Counted from the stretch's first letter, positions 8,241 to 20,533 are shown. The stretch is 64,000 nucleotides of DNA from Micromonospora sp. PLK6-60 (GCF_019890675.1 NZ_JAIOAA010000007.1:186001-250000); one strand, 5' to 3'. Notes: a model not told the origin generated them from the sequence alone. Numbers and translations are program-made.

Positions 8241-8969
8241 TCAGGAGCGGTCCAGCGCGTTCCGGCGGGCCGGGGCGCTCCGCCCGGCACCCGGCCGCCG
8301 GGAACCGGACATCCGCCACTTCGGGGATCGACCGGGCCGGACCGCCCCGGCGCAGCCCCGGACCGGTGTCCGCCGGCGGCGCACCCGAGCCCGGCGTACG
8401 GTGAGCGCGACCACGACCACCGCGACCACCGCGCCGCCGACAGCGGTCGGCAGCCCGGTGGACGCCGCGCCGGCCGCCCAGCCGAGCAGCACCGTGCCGG
8501 GCACCCAGGCCAGCACCGCGACCCCGTCGAGGACCACGAACCGGACGTACGGCAGCCCTGCGGCGCCGGCCACCCGGGGCACCAGGGTACGGACGAAGGC
8601 GGTCCACCGGCCGAGCAGCACCGCCGTACCGCCCCGGGCGGCGATCAGCGCCTCGGCCCGCCGCCACCGCTGCTCGCCGACCCACCGTCCCAGCCGACCG
8701 GCCCGCAGCCGGGGCCCGAGCAGCCGGCCCTCCAGGTAGCCGAGCTGGTCCCCGACGAAGGCCGCGAGGGTGGTGACGGCGAGCGCCGTGCCGAGGTCGA
8801 GCCGGCCGGCCCTCGCCAGCAGTCCGACGGTCAGCATCGTGGTCGCGGCCGGCAGCACCATCCCGACCAGCAGGCCCACCTCGGCGGCGAGCACCGCCGC
8901 GGCGGCCAGCAGGACGTATCCGGGCGGCAAGGTGCCGAGGCGGTCCAGCAGGGAATCCACGAAGGTCAT
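8241..8969 (-). CDS. DedA/VTT-domain membrane protein
   Basis: A 242-residue inner-membrane protein with the family's acidic N-terminal helix, the VTT domain (about residues 25-170) with GDQLGYLEGR and the basic R-x(n)-GRWTAFVRTLVPRVAG motif, and four or five hydrophobic segments. DedA proteins act as lipid scramblases or undecaprenyl-phosphate translocases and support proton-motive force; which role applies here is not clear. The C-terminal 50 residues are Arg/Pro-rich and probably disordered. ATG 8969 begins MTFVDSLLDR; an in-frame GTG at 8987 is possible. Confidence 0.85.
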   Translation of the reverse strand: MTFVDSLLDRLGTLPPGYVLLAAAAVLAAEVGLLVGMVLPAATTMLTVGLLARAGRLDLGTALAVTTLAAFVGDQLGYLEGRLLGPRLRAGRLGRWVGEQRWRRAEALIAARGGTAVLLGRWTAFVRTLVPRVAGAAGLPYVRFVVLDGVAVLAWVPGTVLLGWAAGAASTGLPTAVGGAVVAVVVVALTVRRARVRRRRTPVRGCAGAVRPGRSPKWRMSGSRRPGAGRSAPARRNALDRS

Positions 8970-9050
8970 GTCACCAGCCTGCGACACCGGGCCACCCCCG
9001 CCGGTCCTCCCGGCGGCCGGGCCCGCTCCTCCGGGTGGCCGGCCGGTCCC

Positions 9051-9749
9051 CTAGGGAACCCCCGGGGTGGGGACCAGGTTGAAGTCGTCGTCCACCAGTC
9101 CGAGCCGGTGCGCCACCACCGCCGCCTGTACCCGGTTGCGCAGGTCCAGCTTCTCCATCGCCGCCGAGACATGGGTCTTCACCGTGGTGACGCCCAGGTG
9201 CAGCCGGGCACCGATCTCCGCGTTGGACAGGCCGGTGCCGACAAGCGCCAGCACCTCCCGCTCCCGGGGGCTGAGCATCCGCAGGCCCGGCTGCGGCACC
9301 TTGGGCTCCGGCCGCAGCTCATGGTCGTGGGCGGCGATCGCCCGGCGGACGATCCGGGCCAGCACCGGCGGTGCCACCAGCGCCTCGCCCCGGGCCGCCC
9401 GACCCACCGCGTCGATCAACTCCTCGGGCGCGCCGTCCTTCACCAGATAGCCGATCGCCCCGGCGCCCAGCGCGCCGTAGATGTCGGCGTCGTCGGCGAA
9501 GGTGGTCAACACCACCACCCGTACCCCCGGTTGCCGGGCGAGGATCCGGCGGGTCGCCTCGATGCCGTCCATCCGAGGCATCCGCAGGTCCATCAGGACG
9601 ATGTCGGGGCGCAACCGTTCGGTGAGGCGGACCGCCTCGTGGCCGTCCCCCGCCTCGCCGACGACCTCGAACCCCCCGGCGGTGCGCAACAGCAGGCCCA
9701 CGCCGGCCCGGACCAGCGCCTGGTCGTCCACCACGAGTACCCGGATCAC
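9051..9749 (-). CDS. NarL/LuxR-family response regulator
   Basis: A 232-residue regulator with a receiver domain (VLVVDDQ at 4-10, phosphoacceptor Asp in IVLMDLRMP, Thr in VLTTFAD, Lys in YLVKDGA) and a C-terminal LuxR-type helix-turn-helix (LSPREREVLALVGTGLSN...VKTHV). It is the DNA-binding partner of the histidine kinase just upstream: its GTG start overlaps the kinase TGA in GTGA, a 4-nt overlap that couples translation. Target genes cannot be inferred; the neighbouring DedA gene is on the same strand 80 bp downstream and could be one. Confidence 0.93.
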   Translation of the reverse strand: MIRVLVVDDQALVRAGVGLLLRTAGGFEVVGEAGDGHEAVRLTERLRPDIVLMDLRMPRMDGIEATRRILARQPGVRVVVLTTFADDADIYGALGAGAIGYLVKDGAPEELIDAVGRAARGEALVAPPVLARIVRRAIAAHDHELRPEPKVPQPGLRMLSPREREVLALVGTGLSNAEIGARLHLGVTTVKTHVSAAMEKLDLRNRVQAAVVAHRLGLVDDDFNLVPTPGVP

Positions 9750-10927
9750 GAAACCTCCCGTACCGGCAGCCAGGCGAGCAACCGCCACCCGCCCACGTGG
9801 GTCGGGCCGGCGGTCAGGGTGCCGCCCAGCAGCCCCACCCGCTCCCGCAGCCCGGCCAGCCCGTGCCCGGACGAGGGTAGCGCCGGGCCGGGCCGGGGCT
9901 GCTCCGGACCGCTGTCGTGTACCTCGACCAGCAGCCCGACCGGCTCCGACCGGACCACCACCGTGGCTGTCGCGCCCGGGCCGGCGTGCTTGAGGCTGTT
10001 GGTCAGCCCTTCCTGGATCACCCGGGCGGCGGTGGTGCGCACCACCAGCGGGGTGCTGGCCGCCCGGTCGTCGATGGTGACCTGCACGGCCAGGCCGGCG
10101 GTCCGGACCACCCGTTGCGCCTCGGTGATGATCTGCTCGGGTTCCACCATCGGCGCACCGCCCTCGATCGCCTCCGGGTCGCGGAGCACCTCCAACAGCT
10201 CACGAAGTTCGTCAAGCACCCGTCCGGCGGTGGACCGCAGCTCGCCGAGCGCCGTGACGGCCTCGTCCACCCGCCCGGTCCGCCGGGTGGCGTACTGGGC
10301 GGCCCCGGCCTGAAGGGCGATCGCCGCGACGTGGTGCGCGACGATGTCGTGCAGGTCCCGGGCGATGCTGGCGCGTTCGGCGAGCCGGGCGGCCCGGGTC
10401 TGCATTTCCTGCCGCGACTCGGCGTCCCGGGCCCGCTCCTCGGCCACCACCGCCGCGTTGCGCAGCCCTCTCAGGTAGCGGCCGAAGGCGACCGGCGCGG
10501 CCGATGAGCCGACGACCATCGCCAACCGGAGCAGGCCCGCGCCACCGGCCAGCACGTCCGGCGGGCCCGAGTCGAGCGCCGTGTAGAGCACGACCGCGAC
10601 GAACAGCGCGAAGGCCGCGGCGGTGGCCGGCCAGCCCGCCCGGTACCCGACGAACCCGAGCGCCACCGCGGCGCACAGCAGCGGGGTACCCGTGCCGAAC
10701 GGTGAGAGCTGGACCGCGGCCAGCATCAGCGCGCTCTCCAGCACCAGCACCGGGGCGGGCCACCGGCGCACCCCCACCAGGGCCAGCCCCGCGGTCACCG
10801 CGAGCGCCACGTTGACGCCCCGGCCGGTGACCTCCGGGGTCAGGCTGTTCAGGCTGCTGGCCAGGCCCAGCCCGGCCGCGGCCAGCCCGAGCAGCAGCTC
10901 CGGCCACCAGGCGCGTCCGACCTTCAC
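9746..10927 (-). CDS. Sensor histidine kinase, HisKA_3 (NarL-partner) type
   Basis: A 393-residue membrane kinase. About residues 5-150 hold five or six hydrophobic segments with no large extracellular loop, so it probably senses within the membrane. The dimerisation box ERASIARDLHDIVAHHV supplies the phosphorylated His, and the ATPase domain shows LTNSLKHAGP and GHGLAGLRERV. It phosphorylates the downstream-encoded LuxR-type regulator. Start GTG 10927 lies 7 nt after TAGGGT, a leaderless arrangement. The stimulus is unknown; similar membrane-only kinases in actinobacteria often answer to envelope stress. Confidence 0.9.
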   Translation of the reverse strand: MKVGRAWWPELLLGLAAAGLGLASSLNSLTPEVTGRGVNVALAVTAGLALVGVRRWPAPVLVLESALMLAAVQLSPFGTGTPLLCAAVALGFVGYRAGWPATAAAFALFVAVVLYTALDSGPPDVLAGGAGLLRLAMVVGSSAAPVAFGRYLRGLRNAAVVAEERARDAESRQEMQTRAARLAERASIARDLHDIVAHHVAAIALQAGAAQYATRRTGRVDEAVTALGELRSTAGRVLDELRELLEVLRDPEAIEGGAPMVEPEQIITEAQRVVRTAGLAVQVTIDDRAASTPLVVRTTAARVIQEGLTNSLKHAGPGATATVVVRSEPVGLLVEVHDSGPEQPRPGPALPSSGHGLAGLRERVGLLGGTLTAGPTHVGGWRLLAWLPVREVS

Positions 10928-11056
10928 CCGGCCAACCCTACGGAGCGGTGGCCGGACGGTGGTCCTCCCACCGGCCGCCCAGCCTCCTCCGGGTGGCCGG
11001 TGCACGGGCCGACGGGGCGATCTGGCGGCCCGGCCGTCGTTCCTAGCCTCGGCGAC

Positions 11057-11653
11057 ATGAGCGACTCGTGGGCGTTCCTCAGCCAGTTCACCCGGCATCC
11101 GTTCACCGTGGGCGCCGTGGCCCCCAGTGGGCCGGGGTTGGCCGCCGACATCACCGCGGCGGTGCCCAGCACGGGTGACCCGGTGGTGGTCGAGTTGGGT
11201 CCGGGCACGGGCGTGTTCACCCAGGCCATCCAGCGCCGGCTCGGCGGCCGGGGCCAGCACCTGGCGCTGGAGGTCAACCCGCGCTTCGCGGCCCGGGTGG
11301 CGCGGCGGTACCCGGGGGTGGAGGTGGTGCTCGGCGACGCGGCGGCGCTGGGTGGCCTGCTGGCCGCGCGGCGGCATCCGTGCGCCGACGTGGTGGTCAG
11401 CGGCCTGCCATGGGCGGCGTTCCGGGAGAGCCGGCAGCGCAGCGTGCTGGACGCGGTGGCCGCCGGGCTGGGCGACGGGGGCGCGTTCACCACGTTCGCC
11501 TACCGGCACGCGCTGTGGACGCCGCCGGCCCGCCGCTTCCGCAGCCTGTTGCGGCAGGTGTTCGACGAGGTCACCGTGGGCCGTACGGTCTGGGGGAACC
11601 TGCCGCCGGCGCTTGTCTACCACTGTCGCCGCCCGCTACGGGCCGGCGGCTGA
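11057..11653 (+). CDS. Class I SAM methyltransferase (PmtA/rRNA-methylase-like)
   Basis: A 198-residue Rossmann methyltransferase. Motif I VVELGPGTGVF lies at about residues 44-54, the acidic motif II at LALEVN, and the catalytic-loop region at VVSGLPWAAF. The order and length match the small phospholipid N-methyltransferase/rRNA adenine methylase-like group, whose substrates in actinobacteria are mostly unknown. ATG 11057 is 7 nt after TAGCCT (leaderless). It is divergent from the histidine kinase gene, 129 bp away. Confidence 0.8.
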   Translation: MSDSWAFLSQFTRHPFTVGAVAPSGPGLAADITAAVPSTGDPVVVELGPGTGVFTQAIQRRLGGRGQHLALEVNPRFAARVARRYPGVEVVLGDAAALGGLLAARRHPCADVVVSGLPWAAFRESRQRSVLDAVAAGLGDGGAFTTFAYRHALWTPPARRFRSLLRQVFDEVTVGRTVWGNLPPALVYHCRRPLRAGG

Positions 11654-11665
11654 CCGCGCGGCGGG

Positions 11666-12121
11666 TCAGGCGGCGGGCCAGTCCTGGGAGGCCAGACGCG
11701 GCGAGACCGCCCCGGGTGGGGCGGCCTCGAGCCAGGAGAGGAATCCGGTGACCGTGGACCGGGCCATGGCGATCTCCACCGGGGCGTGTTGACTGGTACA
11801 GCGGAGGATCACCCAGTCGGCGGGCATGGAGAATCGCTCCTGCCCTTCGGGCAGCCGCCGTCGCTCCACCACCAGTTCCTTGCGGGACAGCACCCGCTTG
11901 GGCCGGATGGCGAAACTGAACATCCGGTACCAACGGAGTTCGTCGCCGGCGAACCGGCCGAAACCGGGCGACCAGCCTCGGCCGTCGAGCATGGTGGTTA
12001 CCCGGACGCTGAGCCGGATGATGCCCCCGCTACGGGTCACCAGGGCGCGCCGGAGGAAGAGAATGAGGAGCGCGGCGAGGACGACCGCGATGCCGATACC
12101 GATCCCTTCCACGATCTCCAT
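11666..12121 (-). CDS. DUF2550 membrane-anchored protein
   Basis: A 151-residue protein with one N-terminal transmembrane helix (about 6-24, GIAVVLAALLILFL) and a soluble domain containing RWYRMFSFAIRPKRVLSR, typical of DUF2550. The gene follows atpC by 12 bp, the position DUF2550 occupies in many actinobacteria, so it is probably the last gene of this transcript. Function unknown. No terminator of the classical kind is evident downstream before the convergent methyltransferase gene. Confidence 0.88.
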   Translation of the reverse strand: MEIVEGIGIGIAVVLAALLILFLRRALVTRSGGIIRLSVRVTTMLDGRGWSPGFGRFAGDELRWYRMFSFAIRPKRVLSRKELVVERRRLPEGQERFSMPADWVILRCTSQHAPVEIAMARSTVTGFLSWLEAAPPGAVSPRLASQDWPAA

Positions 12122-12133
12122 CGGCGGGTCGGC

Positions 12134-12412
12134 TCAGCGCGCCGGAGTGGCCGGGCTGGCGCTCTCGGCGAGGACCGTCACGCCCTCGCCGGTCACCGAC
12201 AGGAAGCCGCCCGCGACGTCGTACGCGACCTGCTCACCGCCGGCCTGCTTGATGCGCACCTGGCTCGGCTCGGCGAGCTGGCCGAGCAGCGGCGCGTGCC
12301 CCGGCAGCACACCCAGCTCACCCTCGGTCGTCCGGGCGACGACCATCTCGGCCTCACCCGTCCAGACCTTCTCCTCGACGGCTACGAGCTCGACGTGAAG
12401 CTGCTTTGCCAC
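12134..12412 (-). CDS. atpC: F1Fo ATP synthase epsilon subunit
   Basis: A 92-residue epsilon subunit with the N-terminal beta-sandwich motifs (LHVELVAVEEKVWTGEA, GELGVLPGHAPLLGQL). The C-terminal helical hairpin found in most bacteria (130-140 residues total) is absent; short epsilon subunits are common in actinobacteria. It belongs to the central stalk with gamma. A GTG start follows AAGGAG. The gene is cut off from the rest of the operon by a terminator and an LCP gene, and has its own promoter in the gap to its right. Confidence 0.95.
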   Translation of the reverse strand: MAKQLHVELVAVEEKVWTGEAEMVVARTTEGELGVLPGHAPLLGQLAEPSQVRIKQAGGEQVAYDVAGGFLSVTGEGVTVLAESASPATPAR

Positions 12413-12445
12413 GCTGTCTCCTTGCTGCGGCGGCGGATTGCCGAA

Positions 12446-12475
12446 ATTCTAGTCGCGCCGCCCCGGGCCACCCAA
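12446..12475 (-). promoter_or_regulatory. Promoter of atpC-DUF2550
   Basis: On the minus strand TTGGGT (12475 to 12470) and TAGAAT (12451 to 12446) are separated by 18 bp, a good housekeeping-sigma promoter. It lies in the 111-bp gap between the LCP stop and the atpC GTG, about 34 bp before the start, leaving room for the AAGGAG ribosome-binding site. Confidence 0.65.
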
Positions 12476-12523
12476 CGCGGGTGCCGAGAGTTGCGCCACG
12501 AGTTCCGCCACCTGGTGCCGACG

Positions 12524-13663
12524 CTACTTGGTCGTCTGCCGGAAATCGGGGTGTTCCAGCAGGAAAGCATCCAGCTGTTCGTTGCGCAGCGCGGTGAAGA
12601 AGTCCTCGACCCCCGGCTCGAAGCGCTCACCCAGGTAGCGGGAGCCGCTGTTCACCGCCCCGCCCGGCAGCTTGATCGTCTCGATCGAGCTGGACCGCAG
12701 GTCCTTCAGCGCGAGGGCGTAGTCGACGATGCTGTCACCCCGGCCGTTGAAGATCAGCGACTGACCGGCGGCCCGCACCACCCGGTCGAGCTTGACCGGG
12801 TTGGTCACCACGTCGGCGCTGAACGCCTGGTCGGCCATCGCCTTGATGAACTGCTGCTGGTGCCGCTGCCGGCCGTAGTCGGCGTCCGGCACGCCGTTGC
12901 GCGGGTAACGCTGCCGGACGTAGTCCAGCGCCTGCCACCCCTTGAGGTGGGCGTTGCCCTTCTTGTACTGGGCCTGCGGCCCGATGTAGCCCTCGCCGTA
13001 GGGGTTGCCCTCGCGCAGGGTGCCGTCCGGCTTGCGGTGCTCGGAGCGGACGTCCCGCTCGATGTACATGTCGACGCCGCCCATCGCGTCGACGATCTTC
13101 GTGAAGCCGTTGAAGTTGATGATCGCCCCGGCGTCGAAACGCTTGATGCCGGTGACCTGCTGGACGGTCTTGGCCAGCAGCTCGAAGCCCCGCGCGGCGT
13201 CCGGGTCGGCGCCGTCGGGCATCGCGCTGCCGTGCGACATCGCCCCGTTGAGCTTGCCCTTGCCGCCGGCGTAGTCGGCCTTGGGGAACGCGGGGATGTC
13301 CACGTACAGGTCGCGCGGCACGGAGAAGAGGTACGCCCGGTCCAGCCCCGCGGGCACGTGCAGGACCATGATCGAGTCGGCGAGCGGGCGCTGCTTCGGA
13401 TTCCGCGGGTCGATGCCGACCAGCAGGATGTTGAGCGGGCCCTTGATGTCGCTCTTGCGCTCCTTGGCGCCGGCCGCCTGGTCGCCGAAGAGGTCGGCCT
13501 TGCCGACCGAGCCCTCGTAGCGGGCCACCAGGGCCTCGTAGCCCACCAGCACCGCGCCGCTGAGCAGCAGCAGCACGGTGCCGAAGATGGTGCACAGCCG
13601 GGCCCAGCGCGGTACGCCGGACCAGCGCGACCGCCCTCGGCGGTTCTTGCCGGCCTCACCCAC
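12524..13663 (-). CDS. LCP (LytR-CpsA-Psr) family cell-wall polymer ligase
   Basis: A 379-residue protein with a short basic N-terminus, one transmembrane helix at about 24-46 and an extracellular LCP domain at about 80-300. Conserved features: NILLVGIDPR, the Asp of LADSIMVLHV, SVPRDLYVDIP, a central DAMGGVDMYI and the Arg-rich YVRQRYPRNG. LCP enzymes transfer polyprenyl-phosphate-linked polymers (arabinogalactan, teichoic acid or other glycans) to peptidoglycan. The gene lies, in the same orientation, between atpD and atpC, which is unusual. A GGGGAG site precedes the GTG start. Confidence 0.92.
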   Translation of the reverse strand: MGEAGKNRRGRSRWSGVPRWARLCTIFGTVLLLLSGAVLVGYEALVARYEGSVGKADLFGDQAAGAKERKSDIKGPLNILLVGIDPRNPKQRPLADSIMVLHVPAGLDRAYLFSVPRDLYVDIPAFPKADYAGGKGKLNGAMSHGSAMPDGADPDAARGFELLAKTVQQVTGIKRFDAGAIINFNGFTKIVDAMGGVDMYIERDVRSEHRKPDGTLREGNPYGEGYIGPQAQYKKGNAHLKGWQALDYVRQRYPRNGVPDADYGRQRHQQQFIKAMADQAFSADVVTNPVKLDRVVRAAGQSLIFNGRGDSIVDYALALKDLRSSSIETIKLPGGAVNSGSRYLGERFEPGVEDFFTALRNEQLDAFLLEHPDFRQTTK

Positions 13664-13865
13664 GAGCAGCTCCCCTCGTCACGCCTTCGCCTTCGCCCCG
13701 TAGACGGGCGCACAGAGTCGTTTCGTTGCAGGTTTCACGCTCGTGACCCTGCGTGGGTTGCATGTTCCACCGAGTACGTGAACGTGGCTCGAACCGTACC
13801 CCGCTGCTCAGGTGGTCAAGCGGCGCGCGCAAAGCGACATCCGACGCGAACGACCCCAGTACGAC

Positions 13866-13901
13866 AAAGGGCCACCCCGGAATCATCCGGGGTGGCCCTT
13901 T
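13866..13901. terminator. Strong terminator hairpin after atpD
   Basis: A perfect 16-bp stem (13866-13881 with 13886-13901) with a 4-nt loop, flanked by A- and T-tracts on both sides, so it would work in either direction. It lies 18 bp beyond the atpD stop and should end the main atp transcript before the LCP and atpC genes. Confidence 0.85.
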
Positions 13902-13919
13902 TCGGCTGTGGCGGAATTC

Positions 13920-16303
<2,384 letters not shown>

Positions 16304-16306
16304 GGA

Positions 16307-17959
16307 TCAGCTCTCGGCCGGGCGGTCGGCGGCGCTGTCGCGGAAGCGGGTCACCGTCTCGCGGTTCTGCTCGCCCTCCAGCGGCTGCGCCGGCGCGTCG
16401 TTGACCCGCACCTCGTCCTCCTTGCCCAGGAAGACCTGCTTGAACTCGCTGATCGCCGAGTCCAGCGAGGCCACGATGTCGTCGCCCCACTTGTTGTCCG
16501 CGATCGAGGCCAGCACGCCCTGGTGCTTGTGCCGCAGGTACTGGAGGAACTCGGACTCGAAGCGGCGGACCTCGCCGACCGGGATGTCGTCCAGCTTGCC
16601 CTCGGTGCCGGCCCAGACGGAGACGACCTGCTCGTTCACCGGGTACGGCGAGTAGTTCGGCTGCTTGAGCAGCTCGACCAGGCGGGCGCCGCGGTTCAGC
16701 TGGTTCTGCGAGGCCTTGTCCAGGTCGGAGGCGAAGGCGGCGAACGCCTCCAGCTCACGGAACTGGGCCAGGTTGAGCCGCAGCGAGCCGGCGACCTTCT
16801 TCATCGGCTTCACCTGCGCGGCGCCACCGACCCGGGAGACCGAGGTGCCGACGTTGATGGCCGGCCGGACGCCCTGGTTGAACAGGTCGGTCTCCAGGAA
16901 GATCTGGCCGTCGGTGATGGAGATGACGTTGGTCGGGATGAACGCCGAGATGTCGTTCGCCTTGGTCTCGATGATCGGCAGACCGGTCATCGAACCGCCG
17001 CCCAGCTCGTCGGAGAGCTTGGCGCAGCGCTCCAGCAGGCGGGAGTGCAGGTAGAAGACGTCACCCGGGTACGCCTCGCGGCCCGGCGGGCGGCGCAGCA
17101 GCAGCGACACCGCGCGGTAGGCCTCGGCCTGCTTGCTCAGGTCGTCGAAGACGATCAGGACGTGCTTGCCGCCGTACATCCAGTGCTGCCCGATGGACGA
17201 GCCGGTGTAGGGCGCCAGGTACTTGAAGCCGGCCGGGTCGGAGGCCGGGGAGGCGACGATGGTGGTGAACTCCATCGCGCCGGCCGCCTCCAGCGTCCCC
17301 TTGATGGAGGCGATGGTGGAGGCCTTCTGGCCGATCGCGACGTAGATGCAGCGGACCTGCTTCGTCGGGTCGCCGGAGGCCCAGTTGTCCCGCTGGTTGA
17401 GGATGGCGTCCAGGGCGACCGTGGTCTTGCCGGTCTTCCGGTCACCGATGATCAGCTGCCGCTGACCCCGGCCGATCGGGGTCATCGCGTCGACCGCCTT
17501 GATGCCGGTCTGCAGCGGCTCGAAGACGGACTGCCGGGCCATCACGTTCGGGGCCTGCAGCTCCAGCTCGCGGTAGCCCTCGTTGGCGATGTCGCCGAGG
17601 CCGTCGATCGGCTCGCCGAGCGCGTTGACCACGCGGCCGAGGAAGGCGTCGCCGACCGGGACGGAGAGCACCCGCTCGGTGCGCTTGACGCGCTGACCCT
17701 CTTCGATCCCGCCGAAGTCACCGAGGACGACGACACCGATCTCCCGGACGTCGAGGTTCAGCGCCACGCCGAGCGTGCCGTCCTCGAACTCCAGCAGCTC
17801 GTTGGTCATGGTCGAGGGCAGGCCCTCGACGTGGGCGATGCCGTCGCCGGCGTCGGCGACGGTGCCGACCTCCTCGCGGGAGACGTCGGTCGTGTAGGAG
17901 GAGACGTAGCGCTCCAGGGCGCCGCGGATCTCCTCCGTCGAGATGGTCAGCTCGGCCAT
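16307..17959 (-). CDS. atpA: F1Fo ATP synthase alpha subunit
   Basis: A 550-residue non-catalytic nucleotide-binding subunit: Walker A GDRKTGKT near residue 171, the alpha-specific [10 protein letters not shown] and the [12 protein letters not shown] segment. A 35-residue polar C-terminal extension is present beyond the usual about 510 residues, as in other actinobacteria. AAGGAAGCAGAGG precedes the ATG, and the 75-bp gap to atpH is the longest inside the F1 genes. Confidence 0.98.
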   Translation of the reverse strand: MAELTISTEEIRGALERYVSSYTTDVSREEVGTVADAGDGIAHVEGLPSTMTNELLEFEDGTLGVALNLDVREIGVVVLGDFGGIEEGQRVKRTERVLSVPVGDAFLGRVVNALGEPIDGLGDIANEGYRELELQAPNVMARQSVFEPLQTGIKAVDAMTPIGRGQRQLIIGDRKTGKTTVALDAILNQRDNWASGDPTKQVRCIYVAIGQKASTIASIKGTLEAAGAMEFTTIVASPASDPAGFKYLAPYTGSSIGQHWMYGGKHVLIVFDDLSKQAEAYRAVSLLLRRPPGREAYPGDVFYLHSRLLERCAKLSDELGGGSMTGLPIIETKANDISAFIPTNVISITDGQIFLETDLFNQGVRPAINVGTSVSRVGGAAQVKPMKKVAGSLRLNLAQFRELEAFAAFASDLDKASQNQLNRGARLVELLKQPNYSPYPVNEQVVSVWAGTEGKLDDIPVGEVRRFESEFLQYLRHKHQGVLASIADNKWGDDIVASLDSAISEFKQVFLGKEDEVRVNDAPAQPLEGEQNRETVTRFRDSAADRPAES

Positions 17960-18034
17960 CCTCTGCTTCCTTAAGTATCTCAGGGCCCGGGATACCTAGT
18001 ACCGACCGGTCCGGTGGCGACGTATCAGGGCTGC

Positions 18035-18856
18035 TCAGCGCTTGGCGAGCGCGTTACGGGTCTCGTTGAGGCGGCGCAGGACGGTGCCGTCGTACAGGTC
18101 GGAGCCGACCCGCACGCTCACCCCACCGAGCACCTCGGGGTCGACCGTCTGCTTGACGGAAACCTCTCGACCGTACATCTCCGAGAGGCGGGCGCCGAGG
18201 CGTCGCTCCTCGGAGTCACTCAGCGGGGCCGCCACGGTCACGTACGCGACCTGCCGGTCCCGCCGGTCGGCGGCCAGCTCGACCAGCCGGGTGAGCGCAC
18301 CGGTGAAGGAGCGTCCCCCGAAGCCGGCCAGCGCGGCCTCGACGAGGCGGACGGTGACCGGCCGCGCCTTGCCGGCGAGCAGCTCCCGGGCCAGCGAGGC
18401 CCGCTGCTCGGCCGGGGCGATCGGGTCGGAGAGGGTGTTGGACAGCGCGCCCGAGCCGGAGACGACCTGCCCGAAGCGGAACAGCTCGTCCTCCACCTCG
18501 CCCAGCTCGCCGGCGTTGTCGGCGCTCGCCAGGAGCGCCTCCACGCCCAGCCGCTCGGCGCCGTCGAGCAGTTCCGACGGTGCCGACCAGCGGCCGGAGA
18601 CCAGGGCGACGAGCAGGTCGACCGCGTCCCGGCCGACCTTGCCGCTCAGGATCCCGGTGAGCAGCGCGGCGCGGTCCTCACCCGAGCGCGCCGGGTCCGA
18701 CAGCGCCCGGCGCAGCCGCGGCTCCCGCCGCAGCAGGGCGGCGACGGAGAGGATGTCGTCGGCGGTGGTGGCCACCGCCGACGGCTCCGCGCCGCGGACG
18801 TACGCGTCGAGGCGCTCGGCCGCGACCTTGTACGACTCCCGGCTGGCGGCCTGCAT
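18035..18856 (-). CDS. atpH: F1Fo ATP synthase delta subunit
   Basis: A 273-residue delta (OSCP-type) subunit of the peripheral stalk. The N-terminal helical domain and the C-terminal signature VAAPLSDSEERRLGARLSEM followed by a glycine-rich GGVSVRVGSDLYDGT are clear. Length is above the usual 180 residues, a known actinobacterial feature. The ATG overlaps the atpF TGA in TGATG. Confidence 0.95.
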   Translation of the reverse strand: MQAASRESYKVAAERLDAYVRGAEPSAVATTADDILSVAALLRREPRLRRALSDPARSGEDRAALLTGILSGKVGRDAVDLLVALVSGRWSAPSELLDGAERLGVEALLASADNAGELGEVEDELFRFGQVVSGSGALSNTLSDPIAPAEQRASLARELLAGKARPVTVRLVEAALAGFGGRSFTGALTRLVELAADRRDRQVAYVTVAAPLSDSEERRLGARLSEMYGREVSVKQTVDPEVLGGVSVRVGSDLYDGTVLRRLNETRNALAKR

Positions 18857-19395
18857 CAGCGGGCCCCCGTGCTCTCGAGACCGCTCAGGAACCGGTCCAC
18901 GGTGCCCTTGCGACGCGCCTCGTCGGCCAGCGACTCACCGACGATCCGGCTGGCCAGGTCCACCGCGAGGGTGCCGACCTCGGTGCGCAGCTCGCGCACG
19001 ATGGTGGCCCGCTCGGCGGCGAGCTGCTCCTTGCCGGCGGCGATGACCCGGTCGGACTCCTCCCGCGCCTTGGCGAGGATGTCCTGGCGGATGCCCTCGG
19101 CGTCGGCCCGGGCGTCGTCCCGGATCTTGGCGGCGTCGGTACGCGCCTCGGCGAGCTGCGCACGGTACTGCTCGAGGAGCTGGTTCGCCTCGGCCTGCGC
19201 GGCCTCGGCGCGCTTGATGCCACCCTCGATCGCGTCGACCCGGGCCTGGAACGTCTGCTCCATGCGCGGGAAGACGAACTTCATCAGCACGAAGCAGAGA
19301 ATGCCGAAGGCGACCAGCCCGACCACGATCTCCTGCCAGATGGGGATGATCGGGTTGTGGGTCGCCTCACCACCCTCGGCGGCGAGGAAGTACAT
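18856..19395 (-). CDS. atpF: F1Fo ATP synthase subunit b
   Basis: A 179-residue peripheral-stalk subunit with one transmembrane helix (about 23-42, EIVVGLVAFGILCFVLMKF) and a long Ala/Glu/Arg-rich coiled coil to the C-terminus. GGGAGG precedes the ATG by 7 nt. It links Fo to delta on top of F1. Confidence 0.96.
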   Translation of the reverse strand: MYFLAAEGGEATHNPIIPIWQEIVVGLVAFGILCFVLMKFVFPRMEQTFQARVDAIEGGIKRAEAAQAEANQLLEQYRAQLAEARTDAAKIRDDARADAEGIRQDILAKAREESDRVIAAGKEQLAAERATIVRELRTEVGTLAVDLASRIVGESLADEARRKGTVDRFLSGLESTGAR

Positions 19396-19424
19396 GGGAA
19401 AACCTCCCGGTCAGAGGGGCTGGA

Positions 19425-19673
<249 letters not shown>

Positions 19674-19724
19674 TTATCACGCGTGACTCTCACGCGGGAC
19701 GACAACGGTTGGTACGAAGATTGC

Positions 19725-20522
19725 TCAGTGCTCGTCGGCGAGCGCGCCCTGCACGTAGCTGGCGGTCAGCACCGTGAAGACGTACGCCTGCAGACAGATC
19801 ACCAGGAACTCGAGGAAGGTCAGCGCGATCGTCATCGTCCAGGACAGCACCGACACCGGCGCCAGCCAGGTGTTGGCGCTGAGCATGGCGAAGCCGCCGA
19901 GCGTGAAGACCAGCAGGAGCATGTGGCCGGCGAACATGTTGGCGAAGAGACGAACCGCCAGCGAGAACGGCCGGACCAGGAACGTGGAGAAGAACTCGAT
20001 CGGGATCAGCAGCGGCAGGATGTACCAGGGCGCCGGCGGGATCAGAGAGTTCTTGAAGTACTTCACGAAGCCGTGGTGCCGGATGCCGACCCAGTTGAAG
20101 AGCAGGTAGCTGATCACGGCGAGAATCGCCGGGAAGGCGATGTGCGAGTTCGGCGAGATCTGGAAGAACGGAATGATCGCGAACATGTTCGTCAGCAGGA
20201 CGAAGCAGAAGAGCGTGGTGAAGTACGGAGCGAACCGCACGCCCCGGTGCCCGATCATGTCGACCGCGATGTTGTTGCGGACGAAACCGTAGATCGACTC
20301 GGCGAACCACTGCTTCTTCGTCGGGACCAGCTGCGGGTTCCGGTAGGTGGCGAGGAAGAAGATGATCAGCACGCCGACGGCGATCCAGACCATCGCGGTG
20401 ATCTTGGTGAACCAGTACGAGTCGTGCGCACCCCAGGGCAGGATGCTGGGCAGGTAGAAGTCCTCCACGCTCGGTGGGAATGCCGCCTGGCCCGCTGCCA
20501 GGACGTTCGCCTGTCCGAACAC
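19725..20522 (-). CDS. atpB: F1Fo ATP synthase subunit a
   Basis: A 265-residue stator channel with five or six transmembrane helices, the essential Arg in RPFSLAVRLFANMFAGH, and the C-terminal FLEFLVICLQAYVFTVL. The start is GTG 20522, preceded by AGGAAGG; the open frame continues upstream without a better start. It passes protons to the c ring. Confidence 0.96.
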   Translation of the reverse strand: MFGQANVLAAGQAAFPPSVEDFYLPSILPWGAHDSYWFTKITAMVWIAVGVLIIFFLATYRNPQLVPTKKQWFAESIYGFVRNNIAVDMIGHRGVRFAPYFTTLFCFVLLTNMFAIIPFFQISPNSHIAFPAILAVISYLLFNWVGIRHHGFVKYFKNSLIPPAPWYILPLLIPIEFFSTFLVRPFSLAVRLFANMFAGHMLLLVFTLGGFAMLSANTWLAPVSVLSWTMTIALTFLEFLVICLQAYVFTVLTASYVQGALADEH

Positions 20523-20533
20523 CGCGTCCCTTC